Source: Ostrinia nubilalis (lineage: Eukaryota; Arthropoda; Insecta; Lepidoptera; Crambidae). Taken from it: 64,000 bases of DNA. The stretch lies in assembly GCF_963855985.1 (NCBI RefSeq), contig NC_087117.1, positions 6,645,001 through 6,709,000 of the forward strand, read 5' to 3'. The notes under the pieces are model-generated. The model worked only from the letters and a program-made list of their open reading frames with translations, was not told where the DNA came from and ran no database searches. Positions 42,114 to 54,300 of the stretch are shown here, one piece after another (within the stretch, counting starts at the first letter, position 1; each line of letters begins with the position of its first letter). Made by a program: the position numbers and the translations under genes.

Positions 42114-42510
42114 GACTACGTTTTTTCGGGGATTCCCGCAAATAATACATGCGTAGGCACTCGCTTTGAGAACTGATTAGGGGAATTACCGCATATTAGG
42201 GGAATTACCTTGCGCTATTCACTTGTCTAATAGTTAACTCTCGTGCCGACACTGCCCATTGAAATTTGACAGTCGTAGTCCGCATATTATTATACGCGAG
42301 GCCGGCCTCCCGCGCGCGTGTTTTGTTTGGATACTAAACGTATTGTAAGCATTGAAAGTTATCATTTGTGTTTATGTTGATGCATAATTGATGCAATTTA
42401 TTATGTTTGTTATGTTCTTTATTTCTGATTATATTTTTTTGTCCCTTACTCTATGTGTATCAGTTAAACCTAATATTTTCATGAATTTTCCTATTTTAAA
42501 AATGACAATA

Positions 42511-45500
42511 CAGTGTGAGTCACGTTAAAGTGTACATATGGAAATAGATGAAACTAGACCTATTTTTATCGACAAAAAAGAGGTCAAAAATTTTTTGAGA
42601 TTTTTTTAAAAAAATTTATCGAATTTTTTTTCTTCCAATTACTTATTGTAAAGAAAACGTAATAACTTTTAAACTAAGCGGTATATCCTGATAAAATAAA
42701 AACACTAATAATGCTAAATAACAGGCGATACTAAAAAAATACATAAAATACACAAAAAAGGCCAAAAAATAATAAAAAATGATACTTTTTGAAAAAAAAA
42801 TGCTAAAAAAATTGTGTTTTTTTGGTTATTTCGGCCATTCTCAGATGAGCTAGTTTTTGCGTGTCCGGGCTGTTAAATCGTTAAAAATGACAAATTAGAG
42901 ACATGCAATTATTTTTATATGTTACTTAACAACCCCATCCAGTTGTGCATTAAATCATAGGCCTCTATTTTAAGTATTTGTGACTTAATTAATTTCATGA
43001 ACCTCTGTTCTCTAATTACCGTTACGCGTCCGCACACCGACTTAATGTTAAAACTTGGCTGTAATTTTTATGTCGTATAGATTTGGTTTACTCCGTTCAA
43101 CATTTTAAAGAGTACAAAAGATTGTCTTACGCATAGCAAAATATCTATTCAATAGAACCATTCTGTAAATAATTAGAATTAAAAAACTGCTTGTCCGAGC
43201 GAAAGTCCTAATTCCCGTGACGTTTTGTGTTTTTGGGCACACAAGCCTAAATAATAATATTTGACACATCATTTACGCGCGCGGCGCGAGCCCTTAGTTA
43301 GTTCTAAGACCTGTTAGCAAGTAGACGTCTATTGCGTTGGCGTACCGTCGATGAATTGCGTAAGAGTATAATTACCATATCTTTGGTTTTCAATTTTTCT
43401 ATTTACCATGTCCTTATTTTTATACTCGATTTTTGAAGGTAGATCCACGTTGTTAATTTAAATAGATTCAGTACTTTGGCCTTCATACGTTGTAGTAAGA
43501 CAGTATTTGCATACGCTGAAGATTTTGGAGATTTTGAAGAAAAACTATCGTTTTATAATTTCCATGTACTAATTACCGTATATTTATAATCACCGTTGTA
43601 TGAAATTATTACCTACAAATTGCACTCACGATTGAATAAGTATGATGATAAAATATGAAATATATCAAGACTTTCGCATAACAACTGTACGGACTTTTCT
43701 TCCAATCTGACAATCAAAATTTTAAAAAACTTTCGTTAGAGTAACCTCGAAATAGATTCGATTTCATGACAAATGTTCAGCTTCAGTTGCTGCATGGTTG
43801 TTGGATTTAAGAGTATATTTTAACCCCTAAGGTGACCCCACAAAAAGAAGTTACCTGGAGTGAAATCGGGGCTTTCTGATGGCCAGGAGATGTCACCCCT
43901 GCATGAAACATGTCTCGTACCAGATATTTATTTTTACTATTAGTATAATTGATTTTAACATCTTAAATCATTAATTAATTCTAATATAATATCATTAACA
44001 TCTATCCATAATACCTTTGCCCTAAGAAGATGAGATTTTCCAACAGTAACACTTACCTGGCGTGATCACATTAAGAACAAAAGAGAACAAATCAACAGAC
44101 AATGGGACTTTTCAAGGCAACAGTGTATAGGCACTTTGTACCATCCTAAACTGCATCCTACCTGCTTTGTTATGCATAGAAAAAACTTCGTGATATGCAA
44201 TGGGTACTGGACAGAAGAAGCTTGGAGAACAAACTAATACAAATGGATCCTAAAACCCATGTAGACATGGCATCGACTTAGCCTCGCAAATGTAGAAATA
44301 CTTTAACGTTTTCAAAATAAACTTTTAAAAATCTTGAGCTGTGCACCTTGGTTTACAAAGTCCACTGAAGTGATACCAAACGTCAAAGAGGGTGTGGAAA
44401 ATCCTGTAAAGCTTACAACCAAAGACTAGACCTTCATGCAATCTATTTGCTGCATCCCTTCTAAATTATAAGAATTCTGCATTTAGGCTCAGGAGAAAGC
44501 GAATAGCATCAATCTGAAAACTTATTGTAAAAGAATCGAGGTCACAAATTGAATTGTCATTATTACAAATTCAATTTAATCTGATAATGGGTGATGGCTG
44601 ATCGCAGATAGATTAAAAAGAGGAAAAATCACTTAAATCATTAATTAATTTTTCGATATAAAATATGCATATCCGAAAAATCAAATTTGTGAGATCGCCT
44701 GATCCATTATCTGTACGTTAAATCGTTTGTACCACATTGAAATCAAATAAATGATGATTAAGATTCTGATGAAAAAATGTGACACGTAGCCCCCTTCTGC
44801 TCGAAACTAAGTGTTCCTGTTATAGCCTCGATTATTGCAGTATACTGAAAATATCTTGATACAATAAATAATAGAAATGAGTGTTTTCCTTTTTCAAAGG
44901 GTTATTAAGTGTACCTACAGCGTTTTTTATGACGCTATATATTTATATACAAATTTATCAATGCAAGAGATTGTTTTCTTGCTATTTTACATATTTTTTC
45001 TAATTACCGTTAGATTAAGTATTAGCCTTATCTAATTACCGTGACCATAAAATTTTTGGGTCGCATTTACGCGAAAACCGCTTGGAATAATTTGACGCCT
45101 TAACGATTGTTAAATTCGTACTTTTCATGAGTTTCATATTTAAATGCGTTTAAGTCAATTAAGCCAAATTTCAAAAATGATATGGTAATTAGGCTGAGAA
45201 CGCCTAATCGTGAGAATGACCGATTTGATAAATTTCTCCAAAAAATGCCCCTATAACCGGTGGTTTTTATTACTTTGTATTATTTTCTATCGTATTACCT
45301 TCGTAAAACCAAAAATCGCATGTCTCTATCCCTATCACAACGTTTGCAATGATTGTTTTTGCGTTTGAAAACGTAAATAACTATTATTTGTTGGCATTTT
45401 CTGGGTATTTTATGTATTTTTTCAGTATTGCCTGTTATTTAGCATTATTACTGTTTTTATTTTATCAGGATATACCGCTTAGATTAAAAGTTATTACGTT

Positions 45501-45645
45501 TTCTTTACAATAAGTAATTGGAAGAAAAAAAATTCTATAAAAAATTTAAAAAAAATCTCAATAAATTTTAGACCTCTTTTTTGTCGATAAAAATAGGTCT
45601 AGTTTCATCTATTTTCATATGTACACTTTAACGTGACTCACACTG
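42511..45645. mobile_element. Tc1/mariner-type element, 3.1 kb, ~350-bp inverted ends
   Basis: TA|CAGTGTGAGTCACGTTAAAG at 42509 and CTTTAACGTGACTCACACTG|TA at 45645 are the tips of inverted repeats that stay similar for over 300 bp. TA flanks both sides. The interior keeps a decayed DDE transposase segment on the minus strand (43806-43925). Its 1.1-kb internally deleted relative is at 50846-51950. No open frame survives. Confidence 0.85.
43806..43925 (-). pseudogene. Decayed DDE (Tc1/mariner/IS630-like) transposase segment
   Basis: The minus strand reads RHVSCRGDISWPSESPDFTP, GNFFLWGHLRG, stop. WPS.SPD.TP..FFLWG is the second-catalytic-Asp block of arthropod mariner-like transposases (the D of SPD). 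Only this block is readable with confidence. Confidence 0.7.
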
Positions 45646-45659
45646 TATAAAAAACATTT

Positions 45660-45785
45660 ATAACTAAAAATGTTTACGTAAGCATAGGGGGAGGGGGTAA
45701 GTGCTTTGCTTACTTTTGATGACAAGGGGGGCGGGGGGGTAAAAAATGGTAAGAAATCTGCTTACGTAATACTTGAACGGCCCCT
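45660..45785 (+). mobile_element. G-rich MITE, right copy
   Basis: TTTACGTAAGCATAGGGGGA, TTTGCTTACTTTTGATGACA, GGGGGGCGGGGGGG and the end CGTAATACTTGAACGGCCCC followed by TAA. It overlaps in content with the left copy at 41687-41800, so it is a second, left-truncated copy rather than the other end of one element. Confidence 0.65.
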
Positions 45786-45884
45786 AAGGTCATGGGGTCG
45801 GTGTACCTATTCGTAAATCTTTATCCGACTGCGTCAGAAGGATTATGTTTTTTTATTACTTAGTACTAAAAACTAAAACTGGCT

Positions 45885-46000
45885 TCTGCCCGCGAGTTTG
45901 TCCTCGTGGAATCGTTACTTGTTTTAGCGTGATGGTAGCTTATAGCCAGCTATAGCCTTCATCGATAAATGGGCTATCTAACATTGAAATAATTTTCAAT
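45885..46000 (+). repeat. Dispersed repeat (GGCTTCTGCCCGCGAG type)
   Basis: AACTGGCTTCTGCCCGCGAG, TCCTCGTGGAATCGTTACTT and GATAAATGGGCTATCTAACA; related to 32722-32890. Confidence 0.6.
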
Positions 46001-46059
46001 TTTTTGTCCACAACGAGGAAGCTCTAGGATATTTTGTGCTCTAGGCCTGTGTCTCACAT

Positions 46060-46290
46060 TTAAAGAGCGATGATCAGGCCGAAAGTGGAGCTGATGGCCA
46101 CTGGGGCAGAAATTGACGAGTGGAGCAAGTGTCGCAAGACGTAGTATGGGCACTGGGCAGGCCCCCCACTAGGTGGACCGACGACCTGGTGGTGGTCGCG
46201 GGAAGAGCCTGGATACGGGCAGCGCAGGTCTATGGAAATCTTTGAGGGAGGCCTTTGTCCAGCAGTGGACGTCATTTGTGTGAAACGTAA
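46060..46290 (+). mobile_element. RTE-type LINE 3' end (subfamily 2)
   Basis: GGAGCTGATGGCCACTGGGG, GGCCCCCCACTAGGTGGACC, AAATCTTTGAGGGAGGCCTT and GCAGTGGACGTCATTTGTGT. Confidence 0.8.
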
Positions 46291-46295
46291 AAGAA

Positions 46296-46440
46296 CTACA
46301 CTGAACTGTCCTATTGACAGTGACAGAAGGGCGCCACCATCTTCGTTCAACTACATGGTTTCCAAAGTGGCAAAAGTCGGAACCAGCGATCCGCTATTGA
46401 CGGTGGCCCCCCTGTCAGTGGCTACATGTAAACGTCAGTT
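46296..46440. mobile_element. Foldback MITE (GGGCGCCACC / GGTGGCCCCC)
   Basis: GAACTGTCCTATTGACAGTG and AGGGCGCCACCATC at the left pair loosely with GACGGTGGCCCCCCTGTCAG at the right. It is inverted relative to the copy at 54410-54556. Confidence 0.65.
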
Positions 46441-46825
46441 GTTTTTAAACGTTAACGGATGTAACCTCTGCCCTAACATTTCTAGTGACAGCTAATGGTA
46501 GGTGAACGAACGTTTTTAAATGAAAATTACACTTGAACGACAGCACACGAGTAAACACTGGGGCATCATAAACAGAGCCCCGATTACGGTAATTTTTAAC
46601 GTCTCCAATCCAGACGTGCTTCTTCGATTCTGCGATACGATTGGTCAAAACAGCGTACGTCAGCTACGGGGCCCAGTAGTAGATACCTAGTATTGTTTTT
46701 GTAGACAATTTTGTTGAATGTTGACATGTTTTTGTTGGTGGCAAAACACGCGCTGAAGACCCGGCTTTACGTAGGTACCTAAATGACGTCCACAGATTAC
46801 TTATTAGTCTAGAAGTCCACAAAAT

Positions 46826-47660
46826 GTAGGTCGTCATAGCCATATTTTCGGTAATGAAAAGGCTGATAAACTTGCCAATGAAGCTGTTGTGAATGGTGAT
46901 ATGATTAGTTATAAAAATTACTGCCATGACCTTTTGTCCCTCCCTAAGTCCTACTTGCGTGAATCATGGGAATTGGATTGGGCGCACACTAGTGCAACCA
47001 AAGGAAAATGGTACAAGATCATTCAACCAACCATTCCTATAAAACCATGTTTTTTTAAAATGAGACTGGGAAAGGTTTCTACCTCTAATATTATACGTAT
47101 GAGAATTGGCCATGCCTGTATACCTACGCATCTTTTTAGACTTAAAATTGTGAATTCTGATTTGTGTGAGTGTGGTACTGGCACAGGTGACTTAAATCAT
47201 CTGTTTTTCATTTGTCCATTACATGACCGATCCTCTTTCATCGAATCCCTTATATCCTTACGAGTACCATTCCCAACTTCCATAGCCTGCCTCCTAAATA
47301 TGCATGTTAATATTGATATCTATAATACCCTATCTGTATACAGGGTGTTAGGTAAATGGGTATAATATACCCATAATATAATATACTCATATTATGAGCC
47401 GACACTAGCCCATGTTAACATGGTCATATAAATGGTATGGTGAAGTCAGAAATTTGATATCATCATTTTTTTTTTAATTTCCATACAAAATAAATTTTAT
47501 AAAATCCGATTTGCATGAAAATTAAAATAATTAAAATTAAGATATCAATTTTCTGACTTCACCATACCATTTATATGACCATGTTAACATGGGCTAGTGT
47601 CGGCTCATATACCCATTTACCTAACACCCTGTATATGAATAATAATAACATTAAGATTTA
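46826..47660 (+). pseudogene. LINE ORF2 RNase H and C-terminal region
   Basis: Starts in the RNase H end (HIFGNEKADKLANEAVVNGD) and continues SWELDWAHTSATKGKWYKII, then MRIGHACIPTHLFRL and SDLCECGTGTGDLNHLFFIC, a Cys/His motif usual after RNase H in I/Jockey-type LINEs. The frame is open to SVY, where a MITE (47341-47631) breaks it. The last residues and stop follow the MITE at about 47634-47660. The 5' part of the LINE is absent. Confidence 0.8.
47341..47631. mobile_element. Foldback MITE inserted in LINE ORF
   Basis: TATACAGGGTGTTAGGTAAA at the left and TTTACCTAACACCCTGTATA at the right. The arms pair over most of the length (GCCGACACTAGCCCATGTTA at 47398 with its complement near 47605). 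It is flanked by TA/TATA, so the exact border is ambiguous. It sits a few codons before the LINE stop. Confidence 0.9.
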
Positions 47661-47867
47661 ATTATTATGCAAATAATATTTTGTTCTCTCCTTTACTTTC
47701 CTGATCCTTTGCAACCTTTTTTTTTCCGTTCTCCATTAATTATTTTCCTATACGTTTCCCTACCTTTACCTTACCTCGTCGTGGCTGATGCACAAGCCGT
47801 GCATGCCATAATAGGAAAAAAAAAAAGTAGGTCAAGGATGTCAGACATTATGTAAGTCATAAAAGTG

Positions 47868-47945
47868 CTGCCCGAAGCAGTGATAGGGTTAAATGCCGGA
47901 TGGGACGTGTGAAAACGCTTTAAAAAGGCCTAAGTAAGGTATTAA
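47868..47945 (+). mobile_element. LINE 3' UTR fragment
   Basis: GCCCGAAGCAGTGATAGGGT, GGGACGTGTGAAAACGCTTT and AAAGGCCTAAGTAAG match the 5803-5930 family. Confidence 0.6.
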
Positions 47946-48354
47946 ATGACAATAATGATAAGTTTTAGAAAGTTTTTTTGCGAAAATAGTACGTTGAATA
48001 TCAATACGTCGAAACTATGACGCCTTTTGATATATTTTATTAGGTAAATGACTCTGAAAATATTTATAATAATCTTAGAAAAGTTCTGGCTTATTTATAA
48101 ATTTCAGTTTTTTTTTTTAATTTTTGTTTAAATATTTCATTTAATTTGAAAACAATAAATGATTTGAGTTTATATTTTTTTTTATGTCAGCCGTTTCCTT
48201 CGTCCAACTTGGCTTAAAAGGTTGAACCCAAAGCCGTATAGCACAATAAAAAAATAAGTTGTCATTTCATCTGACAGATGAGCTATACGAGCTATACCCG
48301 ACTTTCCAAAAACACAATTTTATTGCAATCAACAATCAAATAGAAAAGTTAAAA

Positions 48355-51300
48355 ATGTCGCTTGATGTTTGTAGATTGTGTCTAAGTGATTTGAATTTGA
48401 GCCCAATATTTGTTGATTATAAACAAAGTGAGAGGTATTCGACTGTGCTTATGTTAACAACTGGTTTGAAGGTGAGGGATATTACTATACTCCGTTGTTA
48501 TAAACATAACCTCAAAATGTTACTTAATTTTGTTTTTAAGGTAAACTAGCTTTTGTCCGCAGCTTCACCGGTGGAAAATTTTGTATCACATATCGTCATA
48601 AATTATAGCTTTTTTTTATTTTATTTAAAGACTTATTCTGGGTTATAAACAATGATACTGTAAAGTTTCATCAAAATCCGTGCCATTGGTATCTATCATA
48701 AATGATATTATAGCTTATTCGTTCTAATACCATAAAGTTAATATTCCTTCGGAATAGAGCAACAATCACGAGCTGTCAAACGAAACCAAAAATGAGATGT
48801 CATATGTGTGTGTAAAAATAAATATGTGTGCATGTCAGTGATGTATGTCGTCACTTTTCACATGAATATCGATATCGATTAAATATTACTTAACACCTAA
48901 CAGTAATAATATAAATAGAATAGGATGGAATGGGATTGTAGGTATATGGGAATTGGGAGAGTGGCCTAAGAAAATAAAAACAAAACTCAGAAGATTAAAA
49001 TTATTCAACTTATTTATTTGAAAGAGTGAGAGTTACAAACATCAAGACATCCATACAAACTTTCGCATTTATAATATTAGTAGGAGTAAAACAATAATTA
49101 AAAAATGATAATTCTGACGATAACGTAAGAAAATAGGATTCTAACGATGTAATAATCGTTGTTGGCCGTATAGTGTAGTGGTTCGAAACGGACTACTATT
49201 CCGGAGGTAGCGGGTTCGATTCCCGCACAGTACAAACATCTGTGTGCATGAACATATTTATTATTATATTTAGTATGTAATATTTAGTTTAGTTTATTAA
49301 CTAACAGGTAATTACAAAATAATACTTTTCTATATTCACATACAAACGCCATTTATGTACCTACATAATCAGCAGTGACTGTGATAAACAGCGCAGAAAA
49401 TATATTTATCGATTGTGGTACAACCCTAGTGTAAAACGAAAATTATTTCTTTACACAAAATATTCATAAATTCTGGATTATGAGCATGAAATCTTTGCTT
49501 ACAACTTAAATTAATGTTTAAAGAACATAATTATCACACTTAGTGCTTAAAATTCTAAGCGCATTCACAAAAATAAAGCTAAAGTTTGGAGGTGTCGATT
49601 TCAATAAATTTACCTGTGAAATGAATATTTTGCAGGATTATTCCTTTGGTGTACATCACAATCAAGGACGGAACCGGTCACCATTATATTAGAATACAAT
49701 TTTTACAAAAATAAACAGGATTTTCCGAAATTTTTATAAAAAACAATGAATTGAAATTTTCTTTGTGCCTCTTAGTGTCACTGTCTGTCAAATCTTTTGC
49801 AAAAATGGTTCTATTGACGTGACGGTGACGGCATTACACATCTCTTTTTATCACACAGGGTTGCAGATAGTGACATCTCGCTCGCTCATTCTTTGTTGCT
49901 CTTCCGGTGCCAACCCATGCTACGCCGCCACTAACCAGCCCCCTTAGACAAGACGCACTTTTTGATCGAATCGAAAATCGAATCCGTCAAAACTCTATAC
50001 AAAAAAGGGGCTTTTCGACCACTTTTCGACTGGTTTGCGATTATAATTTGCACTTTGTCTAGACCCACAGATCGTCGGTCCAGCGAGTAGGAGGCCTGCC
50101 TTCTTTCGGCTCGTGGTCGCCACTCAAGAATTTTCCAGCCCCAGCGGCCATCAGCTCTACGACCTATGTGCCCCGCCCACTGCCACTTGATTTTAGCGAT
50201 TGCGGGCTATGTCAGTCAGTGTAGTTATGTAGGTACACACATATTAATATTTGTTGCAGATAGAACCAAACGATGGCTACCCTCAGAAAATTTGTGGCGA
50301 CTGTACCGAACTGGTCAACTCCGCCTTTTCTCTAAGAAACCAAAGTCACGACGCCCACAAAAAACTAGTACAACAGAATTTAGCCAATAATTCGCTTATA
50401 AAAGTCGAAAATAATGAACCAGACACTACTGAAATCAATTCAAATTTAAAACAAGAAGATTTAAACCAAGATTCCGATAGCGATTACGAAGATAATTCCG
50501 GATTTGCAGAAATCGAAATAGAAATCCAATGTGATAGATTGACAGATGAAGAAAATGGCGGGAATTCAGTTCAAGATGGCGATCAGAAAAAGTTACCGAG
50601 AAAAAAAATTAGAGAAATGTATATGGAGCTGATGGAAGGTGACCCAAAAGGTCCTATGAAGTGTAAAATTTGTAAAATAACTCTGAGTACGTGGGGCAGT
50701 TTTAGAGTTCATGTACATAACCATATTAGAGGGAAAGTTTTATGCGAGGTAAATGCAAAAATTACCTTAACTTGTATATTATTTTAATATGTAATACTTA
50801 TTTTTCCCATTAACTTGTATATTTCGTGTTCTTCTTTTTCTTATACAGTGTGAGTCACGTTAAAGTGTACATATGAAAATAGATGAAACTAGACCTATTT
50901 TTATCGACAAAAAAGAGGTCAAAAAATTTTTGAGATTTTTTTTAAATTTTTTATAGATTTTTTTTTCTTCCAATTACTTATTGTAAAGAAAACGTAATAA
51001 CTTTTAAACTAAGCGGTATATCCTGATAAAATAAAAACAGTAATAATGCTAAATAACAGGCAATACTAAAAAAATACATAAAATACACAAAAAAGGTCAA
51101 CAAATAATAAAAAAATTATACTTTTTGAAAAAAAATCCGCTTAAAAATTCGTGTTTTTTGGTTATTTGATAAATTTCTCCAAAAAATGTCCCTATAACCG
51201 GTAGTTTTTATTACTTTGTATTATTCTCTATCGTATTACCTTCGTAAAACGAAAAATCGCATGTCTCTATCCCTATCACAACGTTTGCAATGATCGTTTG

Positions 51301-54300
51301 AACTAAGCCTCTCCGGGCGCGCCATTCAACGCTTCGTTAACAACAAAACTGAAAATGGCTCTACATTTGTAATTTTGATAAAGACAAGTTAGATTTCAAA
51401 TAAAAACAAAAGATTTCGAAGTAAAATAAGCATTTTAGTTAAAATTAAAATTGTCTCTACCTGTAGCGGAGAATAATGTTGTGGCAGGCCTTTGTTCAAA
51501 CGATCATAGCAAATGTTGTGATAGGGATAGAGACATGCGATTTTTGGTTTTATAAAGATAATACGATAAAAAATAATACAAAGTAATAAAAACCACCGGT
51601 CATAGGGGCATTTTTTGGAGAAATTTATAAAATAGCCAAAAAAACACGAATTTTTAAGCAGATTTATTTCAAAAAGTATCATTTTTTATTATTTGTTGGC
51701 ATTTTATGTGTATTTTATGTATTTTTTTAGTATCGCCTGTTATTTAGCATTATTACTGTTTTTATTTTATCAGGATATACCGCTTAGTTTAAAAGTTATT
51801 ACATTTTCTTTACAATAAGTAATTGGAAGAAAAAAAATTCTATAAAAAATTAAAAAAAAATCTCAAAAATTTTTTGACCTCTTTTTTGTCGATAAAAATA
51901 GGTCTAGTTTCATCTATTTTCATATGTACACTTTAACGTGACTCACACTGTATAAGTACAGGGTGGAAACGATAAGTGATCTCACTATTTTTTTTTGTAA
52001 ACTAACAAGATAAATCGAAAAACTGGTTACTGATTGAAGTTTTAACTTTGAATTTGATCTTATTCTTCCAGTACTGTGGCAAATTGTTCATACAATCTCA
52101 GCTGAAACGCCACGCTATGTCCTACCACGGTAAAGAACGGAAGGTGGCGTGCCAACACTGCGACTTTCTCGCTCTGGACAAGCGCCAGCTTTTGGTGAGC
52201 GAAAGAGACAGCTTTATTACTGTTTGAATATTGTTTGCATGTTATGTATGACGAGTATGTGCTCCTGTGCTGACAAAATTACTATAAGATCGTTTCATCC
52301 ACGAAAACGCGCCTCACTATTCTTCCGCTAATGTTTGAGTGTTATCGGTACACGCTAAATCATCCATGAGTGCACACGCACGCTACAATAATGCCGCTCG
52401 GATTGCTCGGATCAAACTTCCCGCACCCCGCGCGACCGAGACCAAACTTATTATTTAAGATCTCATTGGGTTTGATTTTCAAAAAGGCCCGAAGTGTTCA
52501 TCAAAATTCAATAATCTGTCTCTGAACAGGAAAGCTCTAGGTTGCTTTCCTGTCAACCTAAACAGAACCTGTGACGTTCCCGGGAATATTCCCGGTAGCG
52601 AAAGGTCACTGACTGACTCGCTCATCACGAAACCTCAGAAACTACAAGTGATAAGAGTCTCAAATTTTGCATGGGGTTTCCTTTTAGAAAGTAGGTGCTC
52701 ACTAATTTTGCATAATTCAACCTCTAACTAAAGGATATAAAACGGGATCCACGCGTACGAAGTCGCGGGCGGCCGCTAGTTTAGTTACATAGTTATTTTA
52801 ATGAATAGAAATAGGATAGGTACGATTATTTTTTATGTGACAGGAACAGGAGGCAAACAAGTACTTCATCATTTCAGCCATAGGACGTCCACTGCTGAAC
52901 ATAGGCCTCCCCCAATGGTTTCCACAATGGCATCCAGCGCCTTCCCGCTACCTTTATGAGGTCGTCGGTCCACCTTGTGGGTGGACGTCCTGCGCTGCGT
53001 TTTCCGGTACGCGGCCTCCATTCCAGAACCTTGCTGCCCCATCGGCCGTCAGTTCTGCGTACTATATGCCCTGCCCATTCCCATTTCAGCTTACTAATCC
53101 GTTGGGCTTCAGCTTACTATTAAGTACTTACTACTACTTAAAGAGCGATTTGCATAACTTTAATACAAGAAACAAAAATAAACTTGCCGTTCCAAATTTC
53201 AGACTGCATAAGATTGGGAATTCATTTATGGGGAAATGTATTAAATTTAAAGGCACTGGGTCTCTATCAGAAGGAACTCTAGGGGTGGAATCTCCATTGG
53301 CGTGGGTTAACGGGCAAGGAGATAATATCTTGGATGGTTGACAATCACTTTTCCTACAATTTAACGTTCCACCAAACTCAACACGCTTTCAAAGATAACC
53401 TCGCAGCCGCCTGCTCACACTTGACATGACAAAACTGATTGACAGTTATCTTTTTCTGCGCATCAGTCGGGTGTTACGTTTAGGAATCACAAACCTTCTG
53501 CTCTACAGATTTATACAGATAACATAATATTAAGATTGGTACTATTAATCATCAATAATAATTTGCAGCATCTGTGTCCGGCGCCGACACGGCCAGCCTG
53601 ACTATCGCACGGCCTCGTGCGCTTAGTCCAGGGTTTGTCCATCTGTAAACATTCAATTTCTCATTATCACAGCTCGTCCATTCCTGACTACAGAGCGTGC
53701 GAATATCAGATCGTAGAATCACAATAAATACAGCTGATCAGGGCGTGATGACCCTGGATCAGGAAACCAAACCATTACAGCTGGTCCGGGCGCGAAGCCC
53801 GACCAGGAAACCAAAACATTACAGCTGGCCCGGGCGTGAGGCCCCTTCGACCAGGAAACCGGGGTTTAGGTAACATGGCCCGACGCGCAAGGCTTAAGCC
53901 AAGGCTCCTTCAACCATTTACCTCAAACCGCACCACTACTACTGCTGATCCAGGCATGCAGCCATGCGATCAGGAAACCAACATTACACCAGCGTGGCCC
54001 GGGCGTAAACAGCCCCTTCAACCACGGCAACAGGGTGGCCCGGGCGCCCTTGGCCCGGCCCCCTCAACTCACTCACTCACAAAGGCCCTTCCAGTTTACG
54101 TCAATCACAATAATTTCCGTCAACCTGCACCAACTCTCAATGTCTGAGCCAGCATCCTCCATGTAAAACTTGATGAGTTGCGTAGCGTAGGTGTGCATGC
54201 TGAAAGATTTATCTCCTTTGAATAGTGCCCTTCGAATCCCACTTCTGATAAAGGCACTGGGTCTCTATCAGAAGGAACTCTAGGGGTGGAATCTCCATTG

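Noticed and set aside
46445..46927. Minus-strand frames (MTNRIAESKKHVWIGD...; MAVIFITNH...)
   Set aside because: The second overlaps the LINE RNase H region in reverse. The first has no recognised domain and no splice partner; left out for lack of support.
53836..54147. 103-codon Arg/Pro/Gln-rich frame
   Set aside because: It runs through the hairpin array and has low-complexity composition; the repeat explains the open frame.
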